Shown: positions 48,871 through 60,246, numbered from the stretch's first letter. The stretch is 64,000 nucleotides of DNA from Allobrachymonas chironomi DSM 19884 (GCF_000374625.1 NZ_KB894768.1:89523-153522), one strand, 5' to 3'. Made by a program: numbers and translations. Notes: a model not told the origin generated them from the letters alone.

Positions 48871-49721
48871 GCGTGCGCCATCGCGTACAGCGTGGCCGTC
48901 AGGCTGGCAGCGTAGAACACCAGCTCGCAGACCTGCTGCGTGGCCCCCAGGCAGTCGCCGGTAAAGCCCTGCAGCCTGCGGCGGAACCACCAGCCCATCA
49001 GGGCGGCGGCGATGCCGCTGGCGATGGTGGCGCTGCCGAGAATGGCCAGCGTCCAGGCGCCCTGGCCGGTAACGTAGTAGAAAGCCGCCAGTGGCAGGCA
49101 CCAGAGGGCGGCGCTCCAGACCGATACCTGCTGCAGGCCGCCGGTGATGCGCAGGGTCTTGGACTGCTGATCAAGGCCGATATGGGGCAGGGCGTTGATC
49201 AGCAGCAGCGGGAAGAAGCGCGACACCACATGGGCACACAGCAGGCTGGCCAGCACCACGCCGGGTTGCAGCACGCCCAGACTGGCCAGCAGCAGCACCT
49301 TGAGCAGCAGCGTCATGCCCAGCGTGATGACGGCATAGCTGCCAACGCGCGAATCCTTCATGATTTCGAGCGCGCGCGTCGGGCTGGCGTGACCGCCGAG
49401 GGCATCGGCCACATCGGACAGGCCATCTTCATGCAGCGCCCCGGTGAGCCAGATCGTGGCCAGGGTGCTGAGCAGGGCCGCCAGCGCCATCAGCAGGCTG
49501 GACGAGGCCATCAGCATGACCGGAGAGCCCCAGAGCCAGAGCACGAGCAGATAGACCAGCACTGCCACCGAGCCGGTCAGCCAGCCGATGGCCGGAAAGT
49601 GCACCAGCGCGGCCCGCATGCGCGCCGGGCTGAAATCGGCCCAGGCAGCCAGGCTGGCCGGTAGCGGCAGCCGGGTGAAGAACTGCAGCGCCAGCAGCAG
49701 GTTGCGCGCAAACTCGCTCAT
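48867..49721 (-). CDS. cobS: Adenosylcobinamide-GDP ribazoletransferase CobS
   Basis: CobS joins adenosylcobinamide-GDP and alpha-ribazole (phosphate) in the inner membrane to complete cobalamin. The 284-residue protein has the signature LALQFFTRLPLP at the N-terminus, TGALHEDGLSDVADALGG, and KDSRVGSYAVITLGMTLLLK, with six or seven hydrophobic segments and the C-terminal FTGDCLGATQQVCELVFYA. It lies 12 bases after ilvA and overlaps cobC by four bases. The rest of the cobalamin pathway is outside this window. Confidence 0.94.
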   Translation of the reverse strand: MSEFARNLLLALQFFTRLPLPASLAAWADFSPARMRAALVHFPAIGWLTGSVAVLVYLLVLWLWGSPVMLMASSSLLMALAALLSTLATIWLTGALHEDGLSDVADALGGHASPTRALEIMKDSRVGSYAVITLGMTLLLKVLLLASLGVLQPGVVLASLLCAHVVSRFFPLLLINALPHIGLDQQSKTLRITGGLQQVSVWSAALWCLPLAAFYYVTGQGAWTLAILGSATIASGIAAALMGWWFRRRLQGFTGDCLGATQQVCELVFYAASLTATLYAMAHA

Positions 49722-49733
49722 CGCCTCAGGTGC

Positions 49734-51311
49734 TCATGCCGGTTTGCGCAGGAACATCTGGTAGACCGGGTTCTGCGTTTCCTCGACATAGGGATAGCCC
49801 AGCGAATGCAGGAATTCCTGGAACGGGACGTTGTCCTCGGGCGGAGCCTGGATGCCGACCAGCACCTCGCTGTAGTCGGCGCCCTGATTGCGGTAGTGGA
49901 ACAGGCTGATGTTCCAGTCCGGGTTGAGCATGCTGAGAAAGCGCATCAGCGCGCCCGGACGCTCGGGGAATTCGAAGCGCAGCAGGCGCTCGTTGCCGGC
50001 GACCGAGCTCGGGCCGCCCACCATGTAGCGGATATGGCCCTTGGCCAGCTCGTTGTCCGTCAGGTCCAGCGTATCGAAGCCGTTTTCATGCAGCTTCTGC
50101 GCGATCATCTGGCTTTCGCCCTTGCCGTGGGTGGAGATGCCGATATACACATGCGCCTGCTGGCTGCTGTGCATGCGGTAGTTGAATTCGGTCACGCTGC
50201 GCGGACCGCCATCCAGGTTGTCGATCAGGGCGCACAGGCGGCGGAAGCTGCCGCGTTCCTCGGGGATGGTGACGGCAAACAGGCCTTCGCGTTCTTCGCC
50301 GATCTCGGCGCGCTCGGCGACAAAGCGCAGGCGGTCGAAGTTCATGTTGGCACCGCAGAGCACGGCGGCAAAGGTCTGGCCGCTGATCTGGTGCTGATCC
50401 ACATACTGCTTGATGGCGGCCACGCCCATGGCGCCGGCCGGCTCGACGATGCTGCGGGTATCGACGAAGATGTCCTTGATGGCGGCGCAGACGGCATCGG
50501 TATCGACGATCACGTAGTCGTCCAGCAGCTCGCGGCAGAGGCGGAAGGTTTCCTCGCCGACCAGCTTGACGGCGGTGCCGTCGGAGAACAGGCCGACATC
50601 GTCCAGCGCCACGCGCTCGTTGCGCTGCACCGATTGCCACATGGCATCGGAATCGTCCATTTGTACGCCGATCACCTTGATGCCGGGGTTGACCGCCTTG
50701 ATGTAGCTGGCCACGCCGGCCGCCAGTCCGCCACCGCCAATGGCGACGAACACGGCATCGAGATCGGCATGGGGCAGGGTCTGCACCTGGCGCAGCATTT
50801 CCATGGCGACCGTGCCCTGACCGGCGATCACATCGGGGTCGTCAAACGGGTGGATGAAGGTCAGGCCCTGCTCATCCTGCAGCTTGACGGCGTGCTGATA
50901 GGCATCGCTATAGCTTTCGCCGGCCAGCACGACATCGCCGCCAAGCGCCTTGACGGCATCGATCTTGAGCTGTGGCGTGGTGGTGGGCATGACGATGATG
51001 GCGCGCGTGCCGAGCTTGCGTGCGCCGAGTGCCACGCCTTGTGCGTGGTTGCCGGCAGATGCGCAGATCACGCCCTTGTGCAGCTGCCCCGGGGTGAGCT
51101 GGGCCATCTTGTTGTAGGCGCCACGCAGCTTGAAGCTGAATACCGGCTGCTGGTCCTCGCGCTTGAGCAGCACGGTGTTGCCAATGCGGCGGCTGAGCAC
51201 GCGCGCATGGTCGAAGGCGGTTTCGTGGGCCACATCGTAGACGCGGGCGTTGAGGATCTTGCGCAGATAGTCGTCAGGGCTCAGCGGAGCCGTGGGTTGG
51301 GGAGCAGTCAT
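49734..51311 (-). CDS. ilvA: Threonine ammonia-lyase, biosynthetic (IlvA)
   Basis: IlvA deaminates threonine to 2-oxobutyrate, the committed step to isoleucine, and is normally inhibited by isoleucine. The 525-residue protein has the PLP Lys in PVFSFKLRGAYNKMAQL, the SAGNHAQGVALGARKLG motif and the phosphate-binding AIGGGGLAAGVASYIK, then two ACT-like regulatory domains (GSFRRLCALID and PGALMRFLSML). ATG at 51311 starts the conserved region; the frame upstream has no ribosome site. It heads the run ilvA-cobS-cobC. Confidence 0.96.
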   Translation of the reverse strand: MTAPQPTAPLSPDDYLRKILNARVYDVAHETAFDHARVLSRRIGNTVLLKREDQQPVFSFKLRGAYNKMAQLTPGQLHKGVICASAGNHAQGVALGARKLGTRAIIVMPTTTPQLKIDAVKALGGDVVLAGESYSDAYQHAVKLQDEQGLTFIHPFDDPDVIAGQGTVAMEMLRQVQTLPHADLDAVFVAIGGGGLAAGVASYIKAVNPGIKVIGVQMDDSDAMWQSVQRNERVALDDVGLFSDGTAVKLVGEETFRLCRELLDDYVIVDTDAVCAAIKDIFVDTRSIVEPAGAMGVAAIKQYVDQHQISGQTFAAVLCGANMNFDRLRFVAERAEIGEEREGLFAVTIPEERGSFRRLCALIDNLDGGPRSVTEFNYRMHSSQQAHVYIGISTHGKGESQMIAQKLHENGFDTLDLTDNELAKGHIRYMVGGPSSVAGNERLLRFEFPERPGALMRFLSMLNPDWNISLFHYRNQGADYSEVLVGIQAPPEDNVPFQEFLHSLGYPYVEETQNPVYQMFLRKPA

Positions 51312-51536
51312 CGTGGTGCTGTGATACAGGTAAAGAGCAAGGATAACGCCGAATGCCGTGGGGGTGTGCAGCGCAACAACGGTTGCAGCATGGCCTGCTG
51401 CAGTGCATGTTTCCAATTGTGCCTGTCAAAGTTATCATTATGGATTGGCCTGGGCAAGGCAGGGCGTTGTTCCTGTTGCCTTTTCGTGTGCGTGGGCACA
51501 TGGTCAGGCCGGTTTTTCCGATCCGAGGTTTTTTCC

Positions 51537-52379
51537 ATGCAAGCAATTTTTACCCGTCGCACTGTCTTTGCCCTGGCCGTTTCCCTGGCGCTGGCGGCCT
51601 GTTCCAAGTCCGAGGCTCCGGCCGCATCGGCTTCTGCCGCAGCCCCGGCCGACAAGGTGATGGTGGCGGCGGCCAATGCCAACTTTGCCCCGTTCGAGTC
51701 CATGACGCCGGAAGGCAAGGTGCAGGGCTTTGACGCCGACCTGATCCAGGCCGTGGCCGAGAAGGGTGGCTTCCAGGTGCGCATGGTGAATACGCCATGG
51801 GAAGGCCTGTTCAACGGCCTGAACCAGGGTGACAGCGATCTGGTGATCTCTGCCGTGACGATTACTGATGCGCGCAAGCAGACGATGGACTTCTCCGAGC
51901 CGTATTTCGAGGCGAAGCAGCTGATCGCCGTGCGTGCCGATTCCGGCGTGGCCTCGCTGCAGGACCTGAAGGATCTGGCCGTGGGCGTGCAGACCGGTAC
52001 CACCGGCGACGAAGTGGTGTCCAAACTGCAGGGCAAGACCAGCGCCAACATCAAGCGCTTTGACACCACGCCGCTGGCCATGAAGGAGCTGGAATCGGGT
52101 GGTGTGGCTGCCGTGGTGGGTGACAACGGCGTGGTGGGCCACTACCTGAAGAACAACAGCACGACCCAGCTGCGTCTGGTTGCCGACGATACCGCCGTGC
52201 CGGAGCAGTACGGCATCGTGGTGCGCAAGGGCAACACCGAGTTGCTGAACAAGGTGAATGCCGGTCTGCAGGCGATTCGTGCCGATGGCACCTACGACAA
52301 GATCTACACCCAGTGGTTTGGTGATGCACCGGTGGCCGCTGCCGCTGCCAGCACGGCTGCTTCCGCGGCTTCCAACTGA
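51537..52379 (+). CDS. Amino-acid ABC transporter substrate-binding lipoprotein
   Basis: A 280-residue PBP type 2 protein of the polar amino-acid family. The signal LAVSLALAACSKSE ends in lipobox LAAC, so it is probably a lipoprotein. The body starts with VMVAAANANFAPFESMTPEG, then VQGFDADLIQAVAEKGGFQV, DLVISAVTITDARKQTMDFS and TGTTGDEV in the family order. An Ala-rich tail ends the protein. ATG 51537 was chosen because GAGG lies nine bases upstream. The permease gene follows after about 100 bases. Ligand is not predictable beyond an amino acid. Confidence 0.9.
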   Translation: MQAIFTRRTVFALAVSLALAACSKSEAPAASASAAAPADKVMVAAANANFAPFESMTPEGKVQGFDADLIQAVAEKGGFQVRMVNTPWEGLFNGLNQGDSDLVISAVTITDARKQTMDFSEPYFEAKQLIAVRADSGVASLQDLKDLAVGVQTGTTGDEVVSKLQGKTSANIKRFDTTPLAMKELESGGVAAVVGDNGVVGHYLKNNSTTQLRLVADDTAVPEQYGIVVRKGNTELLNKVNAGLQAIRADGTYDKIYTQWFGDAPVAAAAASTAASAASN

Positions 52380-52482
52380 GTTCTTCCTTCTTCTGCGGCA
52401 AGCCGGTGCCTGAGCGCCGGCCTGCCGGCCGATTTCTGCCTGGAGCAGCGCTTGCCGCCGCCGGGCACACACTGACACCACC

Positions 52483-53208
52483 ATGGATTTACGCTGGGAA
52501 ATTCTGACGCCCTATGCGCCCCTGTTCGTCACCGGGGCCTGGATGACCGTGAAGCTGACGCTGATTGCGCTGTCGCTGGGGCTGCTGCTGGGGCTGGGCA
52601 TCGGCCTGGTCAACGCGCGCCCGGCCAGCGGCCTGCGCCGCGTGCTGCGCTGGATTCTGCTGGGCTATGTCGGCTTTTTGCGCGGCACACCGCTGTTCGT
52701 GCAGATTCTGCTGGTGCATTTTGCGCTGATGCCGACACTGGTTCACCCGGAGCACGGTCTGCTGCTCAGCGGTGCCGCCGCGCTGGATTTCCGCCAGTCG
52801 CATGGCGCCTTCTTTTCCGGTGCACTGGCGCTGACGCTGAATGCCAGTGCCTATATTTCCGAGATCGTGCGTGCCGGCATCCAGTCGATTGCCCGTGGCC
52901 AGATCCAGGCCGCCGAAAGCCTGGGCCTGGACGAGGTGCAGACCATGCGCTATGTGGTGCTGCCGCAGGCGCTGCGCCGCATGGTACCGCCGCTGGTGAA
53001 CGAGGCGGTGACGCTGCTGAAGGATTCCTCGCTGGTATCGGCGATTGGCCTGGCCGAGCTGGCGATGGCGGCGCGTACCGTGGCTGGCGCCCATTCGCGC
53101 TACTGGGAGCCCTTCCTGGCGATTTCGCTGATTTATCTGGTGATGACCAGCGTGATCACGCTGCTGGCGCGCCGGCTGGAGACGCCGGAGGCGCAGCGCG
53201 GGCGCTGA
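52483..53208 (+). CDS. Amino-acid ABC transporter permease
   Basis: A 241-residue HisM/GlnP-type permease with about five membrane segments. It contains FLRGTPLFVQILLVHF, then SAYISEIVRAGIQSI and the ATPase-contacting EAA loop region QIQAAESLGLDEVQTMRYVV, PQALRRMVPPLVNEAVTLLK. It is preceded by its likely binding protein, but no ATP-binding gene follows; the next gene is valS on the other strand. The ATPase must therefore come from elsewhere in the genome. Confidence 0.92.
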   Translation: MDLRWEILTPYAPLFVTGAWMTVKLTLIALSLGLLLGLGIGLVNARPASGLRRVLRWILLGYVGFLRGTPLFVQILLVHFALMPTLVHPEHGLLLSGAAALDFRQSHGAFFSGALALTLNASAYISEIVRAGIQSIARGQIQAAESLGLDEVQTMRYVVLPQALRRMVPPLVNEAVTLLKDSSLVSAIGLAELAMAARTVAGAHSRYWEPFLAISLIYLVMTSVITLLARRLETPEAQRGR

Positions 53209-53250
53209 GCGTATGGCATGCTGTCTGTCCGAGACCGCCTCTGCCCCATG

Positions 53251-53277
53251 AAAAACGGCCACCCTGAGGTGGCCGTT
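53251..53277 (-). terminator. valS rho-independent terminator
   Basis: Perfect 10-bp stem AACGGCCACC/GGTGGCCGTT with a 4-base loop. Read on the minus strand, a T-run (from AAAAA at 53251-53255) follows the stem 18 bases after the valS stop. It may also slow plus-strand transcription from the permease gene. Confidence 0.88.
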
Positions 53278-53294
53278 GCTGTTGGTGGCCTGGA

Positions 53295-56288
<2,994 letters not shown>

Positions 56289-56344
56289 GGTGTGAAGGCT
56301 AGGTCTGGAGGGCCACGGCAGGCTGCCGGGCGGGATCACAAGGC

Positions 56345-56375
56345 AAAAGGCATGCGCAGCTTGTCTGGGCATGCC
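56345..56375 (-). terminator. Terminator between the metallo-hydrolase gene and valS
   Basis: On the minus strand GGCATGC and GCATGCC form a perfect 7-bp stem with a 13-base loop followed by TTTT. It lies in the 163-base gap between the metallo-hydrolase stop and valS start and should separate the two transcripts. Confidence 0.6.
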
Positions 56376-56451
56376 GGTAAAGGATTGATTTTACGTCCTG
56401 CGACAGGGCTTGCAGCAGGTACGCCGATTGCCGACTGTGCCGGTGCGCTCT

Positions 56452-57342
56452 TTACAGCACGTTGAGCGGAATCTTCAGGTAGTGCGTGCCGTTGTCTTCG
56501 GCGGGTGGCAGCTGGCCGGCGCGGATGTTGACCTGCACTGCCGGCAGGATCAGCTTGGGCATGTCCAGCGTTTCGTCGCGGGCCGTGCGCATGCTGACAA
56601 AGGCGTCTTCGTCGATGCCGTCGTGCACGTGGATATTGCCGGCCTTGTGTCGGGCCACGGTGTGTTCGCAAAAGGCGGCCGGGTTGTCGGCCACGCCATC
56701 GGCGTAGTTGTGGCACAGGAAGAGGCGGGTATCGGCCGGTAGCGAGAGCAGGCGGCGCACCGAGTAGAACATCTGGTGCGCATCGCCGCCGGGAAAGTCG
56801 CAGCGTGCGGTGCCGGCATCGGGCGCGAACAGGGTATCGCCGACGAAAACCAGATCGGCTTCGCCTGCGGCCGTGATGACGTGGTAGGCCATGTCGGCCG
56901 GGGTGTGGCCGGGTACGTGCATGGCCTCGATGCGCAGGCTGCCCAGGTCCAGCCCCTGGCCTTCGGACAGCAGCAGGTCGAACTGGCTGCCGTCTGCCGC
57001 CAGATCCTTCAGGTTGTAGATGCCGCGAAAGGTTTTCTGCACGGTGGTGATCGGCTGGCCGATGACGATTTGGCCGCCGAGCTGCTGGCGCAGCCAGGGG
57101 GCGCTGGAGAGATGGTCGGCGTGGGCGTGGGTTTCCAGGATGTATTGCAGCTGCAGCTGGTTGTCTTGCACGAAGCGGATCAGCTGTTCGGCGCTGTCGG
57201 TGCGGGTGCGGCCGGACTTGGGGTCATAGTCCAGCACCGGATCGATGATGGCGCAGGCGCTGCCCGGGCCCTGGTCCAGCACGTAGCTGAAGGTGCTGGA
57301 GTAGCTGTCGAAATAGGGGGTGATACGCACGGCGGCGGTCAT
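56452..57342 (-). CDS. MBL-fold metallo-hydrolase, persulfide dioxygenase/Blh-like
   Basis: A 296-residue metallo-beta-lactamase fold protein of the ETHE1/Blh group. The metal motif HAHADH is at residues 72-77 in LETHAHADHLSSAPWL; further ligands are in MHVPGHTPADMAYH, FVGDTLFAPDAGTARCDFPG (split across residues) and LFLCHNYA. The phrase GTARCDFPGGDAHQM is typical of sulfur (persulfide) dioxygenases. It sits 18 bases downstream of a TauE/SafE exporter gene, which fits sulfide/persulfide oxidation followed by sulfite export. The reaction is inferred from the family and context. Confidence 0.83.
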   Translation of the reverse strand: MTAAVRITPYFDSYSSTFSYVLDQGPGSACAIIDPVLDYDPKSGRTRTDSAEQLIRFVQDNQLQLQYILETHAHADHLSSAPWLRQQLGGQIVIGQPITTVQKTFRGIYNLKDLAADGSQFDLLLSEGQGLDLGSLRIEAMHVPGHTPADMAYHVITAAGEADLVFVGDTLFAPDAGTARCDFPGGDAHQMFYSVRRLLSLPADTRLFLCHNYADGVADNPAAFCEHTVARHKAGNIHVHDGIDEDAFVSMRTARDETLDMPKLILPAVQVNIRAGQLPPAEDNGTHYLKIPLNVL

Positions 57343-57360
57343 GGCAATCTCCTTGGGGGA

Positions 57361-58179
57361 TCAGGACAGGGCGATCAGGCCCGGGGCAAAGGTCTTGAGC
57401 AGCAGCAGCACGGTGGCCAGCAGCACCAGCACGGCAAATCCGCGCTTGCTCCACAGTGTGGGCACGCGCGCCACCACCATGCGGCTGAACACCATGCCGA
57501 CACAGGTGGCGATGACAAAGATCCAGCCCGAAGGCACGATGTCGCTGTGGCCAGCCAGCAGCATCTGCAGCACGGTGGAGCCGGACACCAGGGCAATCAC
57601 GGCGAGCGAGGTGACAACAATGCTTTGCTGGGTGAGATTGCTGTAGCGCTGCAGCATCGGCACGATGAAGAAGCCGCCGCCCACGCCCAGCATGCCGGTC
57701 ATCAGGCCGGTGGTGGCACCGATGAGGCCCAGCGTGGTGAAATGGGCGGGTGTCCAGGAGAACTTGCCGGTGTCGGGGTTGAGCTTGCAGGGGACATCGC
57801 GTTCGTAGCTGTGGGCGGCTTGCGCCCGGGAGGGTTTTTTCCAGCTGCGCCAGGCCACCAGCAGCATGATGGCGCTGAACAGGATGGCGAGGAAGGCGGC
57901 CGGCACCTGATGCGCCGCCCACTGGCCGATCGGGGAGAACAGGACTCCCAGTAGCACCATGTAGAGTGCGGCCTTGTAGCGCACATGGCCCAGGCGCAGG
58001 CCGTCAGCCGCGCCGATGGCCGAGCCGAGGCCGACGGCCGCCAGCGCCACCGGCTTGGCGGCCACCATGCCCATGCCGGTCCCCAGCACCAGGGCCGGGA
58101 TCGACAGAATGCCGCCGCCGGCACCGGTCAGGCCCATGACGATGCCAATAAGGAGTCCGAGGAAAATGCTGCTGGTCAT
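57361..58179 (-). CDS. TauE/SafE family anion (sulfite) permease
   Basis: A 272-residue membrane protein with two copies of the TauE/SafE repeat. The repeats begin at IGIVMGLTGAGGGILSIPAL and at TGLMTGMLGVGGGFFIVPML, each with the GxGGG turn; about seven or eight hydrophobic helices follow. ATG 58179 was chosen: the alternative ATG 58221 lies too close to the TATAAT. Together with the downstream metallo-hydrolase it suggests removal of sulfite produced from persulfides. Specificity within TauE/SafE is diverse. Confidence 0.85.
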   Translation of the reverse strand: MTSSIFLGLLIGIVMGLTGAGGGILSIPALVLGTGMGMVAAKPVALAAVGLGSAIGAADGLRLGHVRYKAALYMVLLGVLFSPIGQWAAHQVPAAFLAILFSAIMLLVAWRSWKKPSRAQAAHSYERDVPCKLNPDTGKFSWTPAHFTTLGLIGATTGLMTGMLGVGGGFFIVPMLQRYSNLTQQSIVVTSLAVIALVSGSTVLQMLLAGHSDIVPSGWIFVIATCVGMVFSRMVVARVPTLWSKRGFAVLVLLATVLLLLKTFAPGLIALS

Positions 58180-58223
58180 GCGGAGATGGAGATGCGCGGG
58201 GCGCAAACGGTCAAGGTCCATTC

Positions 58224-58251
58224 ATTATATGTAAAAATAAAATGATGTACA
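58224..58251 (-). promoter_or_regulatory. Probable promoter of the TauE/SafE-metallo-hydrolase operon
   Basis: On the minus strand TGTACA (plus 58246-58251) is followed after 16 bases by a perfect TATAAT (58224-58229) in a locally AT-rich patch. A loose TCATT/AATGA inverted repeat overlaps it and might be a repressor site. Confidence 0.55.
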
Positions 58252-58261
58252 GAGACAGGAA

Positions 58262-58303
58262 AGCCGCTGTGCCGGACCATGGGCAGGTCTGGCAGCAGCG
58301 GCT
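58262..58303 (-). terminator. osmC terminator-like hairpin
   Basis: AGCCGCTG...GGCAGCAGCGGCT forms a long imperfect hairpin directly after the osmC stop (on the minus strand), followed by TTTCC. Loop and bulge reduce confidence. Confidence 0.45.
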
Positions 58304-58324
58304 GGCATGGGGCAGCAACCGGAA

Positions 58325-58870
58325 TCAGTCTGCCAGACCGATCTCGAATTGCACCGGGTTGCGGATGGTGTTGGCCACGGGCGAGTAGTAGTTGGCATGC
58401 TGCACGATGGCGTCCAGCTCCTCGCGGCTGGCATCGCCCTCGATCACGACCTTGACGCGTACGGCCTGGAAGCCCATCTGGCCCGGCTCGCGCTCGGCAC
58501 CGCCGGCACCCCAGGCAGCGGAGTTGCCGATGTCGCCTTCCAGAAACACTTCCAGCTTGCTCAGGCGCACCTGACGGTGGGTGGCCACGGCCGTGATGCC
58601 CACGGCCAGGCAGCCGCCCAGACCGGACAGCACCACTTCGCCCGGGGCCGGGGCGGTGTTCTGGCCGAACAGGTGCAGCGGCTCGTCCACCACCACGGCC
58701 GGGTGCATCGGGTCCGGGTTGGTCAGATAGCTCAGCGTGCGGTACTGGCCCACGCAGATGGTGTGGATCTTGTTGGTGCCACGGCGGTCGGGGTTGTTGC
58801 GGCCGACTTCGGCGAATTTTTCCAGGCCTTCGCGATCGATCGGGGCGAGGTATTGGGTGGTTTCAGACAT
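58325..58870 (-). CDS. OsmC/Ohr family protein
   Basis: A 181-residue OsmC-fold protein, a family of small peroxiredoxin-like enzymes and their relatives. The one clear catalytic-type cysteine is in SGLGGCLAVGITAVA; the second cysteine of classical Ohr/OsmC (in a C-terminal VC-CPV-type motif) is not evident, since the C-terminus reads NYYSPVANTIRNPVQFEI. It therefore may not be a standard organic hydroperoxide reductase. ATG 58870 has AAGGAG upstream. It is divergent from an AraC regulator that could control it. Confidence 0.8.
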   Translation of the reverse strand: MSETTQYLAPIDREGLEKFAEVGRNNPDRRGTNKIHTICVGQYRTLSYLTNPDPMHPAVVVDEPLHLFGQNTAPAPGEVVLSGLGGCLAVGITAVATHRQVRLSKLEVFLEGDIGNSAAWGAGGAEREPGQMGFQAVRVKVVIEGDASREELDAIVQHANYYSPVANTIRNPVQFEIGLAD

Positions 58871-58934
58871 GGCTGGGCTCCTTGGCAAGTGCAGTGAAAC
58901 GGAATCGATGGGTCCATCTTACGGCGAGGGGTAG

Positions 58935-58954
58935 AATTCATATCTAAAAATTCA
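58935..58954. promoter_or_regulatory. Direct repeat in the osmC-araC divergent region
   Basis: AATTCA occurs twice, 14 bases apart from start to start, in an AT-rich strip within the 96-base gap between osmC and the AraC gene. AraC-type regulators often bind direct repeats, so it could be an operator; this is inference. Confidence 0.3.
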
Positions 58955-58966
58955 CCCAATTTATTG

Positions 58967-60049
58967 ATGAATCGGATCGACATGTCCCCTGACTCAGCCA
59001 CTTCTGCCGGCGACATGCTGGCCCGCCTGCTGGCCTGGGCGCGTTTGCGCGGCAGCCTGGACCTGCGCTGCCGCATGCAGCAGCATTTCTGGTTGCCGCA
59101 CGACCAGGCGCCGGCCGGGGTGGCGCTGTTTCACACGGTGCTGCGGGGCGGTTGCCGGCTGGGTCTGCCGGATGGCCGCTGGCTGGCCTTGCGGCAGGGC
59201 GAGATGGTGGTGCTGCCGCGCGGACTGGCGCATGCGCTGGCGCCGCTGGAGGGCGACTTGCACGCAACTGCGGGCGAGGACGACACGCAGCGGCCGCTGC
59301 AGACTGGTGACTGGCTGCCCTTGCGTACCAATATGTCCGGCGCAGACCAGGCTTGTGCTGCCGACAGCATGGATCTGGTGTGCGGGCGTTTTGTCTATGA
59401 GGGCGAGGCAGGGCAATTGCTGCTGCAGGCCCTGCCGGATGTGCTGGTGCTGGGCGGAGAGCCGGAGGCTCCGCTGGCCCAGGGGCTGCAGGTGGTAAGG
59501 GTGCCGCTGGTCTGGCCGCAGGACATGCCGCACGCCGGGGAGGTGCTGCACCCGGTGCTGGCGCTGGTGCAACTGCTGCGCCAGGAAGCGATGGCAGCCC
59601 AGCCCGCCGCGCTGGCCATGGCCGATGTGCTGACGCAGGCGCTGCTGCTGTACATGCTGCGCGCCTATGCCCAGTCGCCGGATGCGCACCGTATTCCGGG
59701 GGTGTTCAATATCCTGGCAGAGCCGCGTCTGCGCCCGGTAGTGCAGGCCATGTGGCAGCAGCCGGGCGAGGACTGGTCGCTGGACCGTCTGGCGGCGTTG
59801 GCCGCCATGTCGCGGGCCACCTTTACCCGGCATTTTGCAGCCCATGCCGGCATGTCTCCCTGGAATTTCCTGATCCAGTTGCGCATGCTGCAGGGCATGG
59901 AGTGGTTGCGTGACCGCCGCTACAGCATTGCCCGGATTGCCGCCATGACCGGCTACCGCTCGGAATCGGCCTTCAATGTGGCCTTCCGCAAGTACAGCGG
60001 CCAGACCCCGGCGCGCTACCGGCGGGAGCATGGTCTGGCGGAGTCCTGA
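58967..60049 (+). CDS. AraC family transcriptional regulator with cupin_6-type sensor domain
   Basis: A 360-residue activator. The N-terminal half is a cupin-like ligand domain (FHTVLRGGCRLGLPDGRWLAL and QGEMVVLPRGLAHALAP); the C-terminal half has two helix-turn-helix motifs: WSLDRLAALAAMSRATFTRH and YSIARIAAMTGYRSESAFNV, followed by FRKYSGQTPARYRRE, the family signature. Either ATG 58967 or 58982 could start it; neither has a strong ribosome site. It has its own terminator, then a sigma-54 promoter and an oxidation operon on the same strand; it is divergent from osmC. Its target could be osmC or itself. Confidence 0.88.
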   Translation: MNRIDMSPDSATSAGDMLARLLAWARLRGSLDLRCRMQQHFWLPHDQAPAGVALFHTVLRGGCRLGLPDGRWLALRQGEMVVLPRGLAHALAPLEGDLHATAGEDDTQRPLQTGDWLPLRTNMSGADQACAADSMDLVCGRFVYEGEAGQLLLQALPDVLVLGGEPEAPLAQGLQVVRVPLVWPQDMPHAGEVLHPVLALVQLLRQEAMAAQPAALAMADVLTQALLLYMLRAYAQSPDAHRIPGVFNILAEPRLRPVVQAMWQQPGEDWSLDRLAALAAMSRATFTRHFAAHAGMSPWNFLIQLRMLQGMEWLRDRRYSIARIAAMTGYRSESAFNVAFRKYSGQTPARYRREHGLAES

Positions 60050-60067
60050 GCGTCGTTGGTGGCGCTG

Positions 60068-60089
60068 CGCACCGGGCTGGTGCGTTTTT
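60068..60089 (+). terminator. araC rho-independent terminator
   Basis: Perfect 6-bp GC stem CGCACC/GGTGCG with a 5-base loop followed by five T, 18 bases after the AraC gene. It makes the following operon a separate transcription unit. Confidence 0.85.
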
Positions 60090-60158
60090 GATGCACTGCA
60101 CCAATCCGGCCCGCGTAATCCCTGATATGGAAATTTCGCATAAGCAAATAACTTTCCC

Positions 60159-60187
60159 GCATATGCCGATCCGGGCTGTCCATATGC
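60159..60187. promoter_or_regulatory. Candidate enhancer (upstream activating) site for the sigma-54 promoter
   Basis: GCATATG (60159-60165) and CATATGC (60181-60187) form an inverted repeat with 15 bases between. Its centre is about 100 bases ahead of the expected sigma-54 start point, the distance at which enhancer-binding proteins usually bind. Confidence 0.4.
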
Positions 60188-60246
60188 TGCTCCAGTCAGT
60201 CGTTGCATAGGGAGAACGCGACGATGGCCTGACTTCACGGACAAGT

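Noticed and set aside
49722-49733. Cobalamin riboswitch before cobS
   Set aside because: Only 12 bases lie between ilvA and cobS, far too few for a riboswitch.
49806-51536. A plus-strand extension of the amino-acid binding protein frame through ilvA
   Set aside because: The real start is ATG 51537 with a signal peptide and lipobox; the upstream part is antisense to ilvA.
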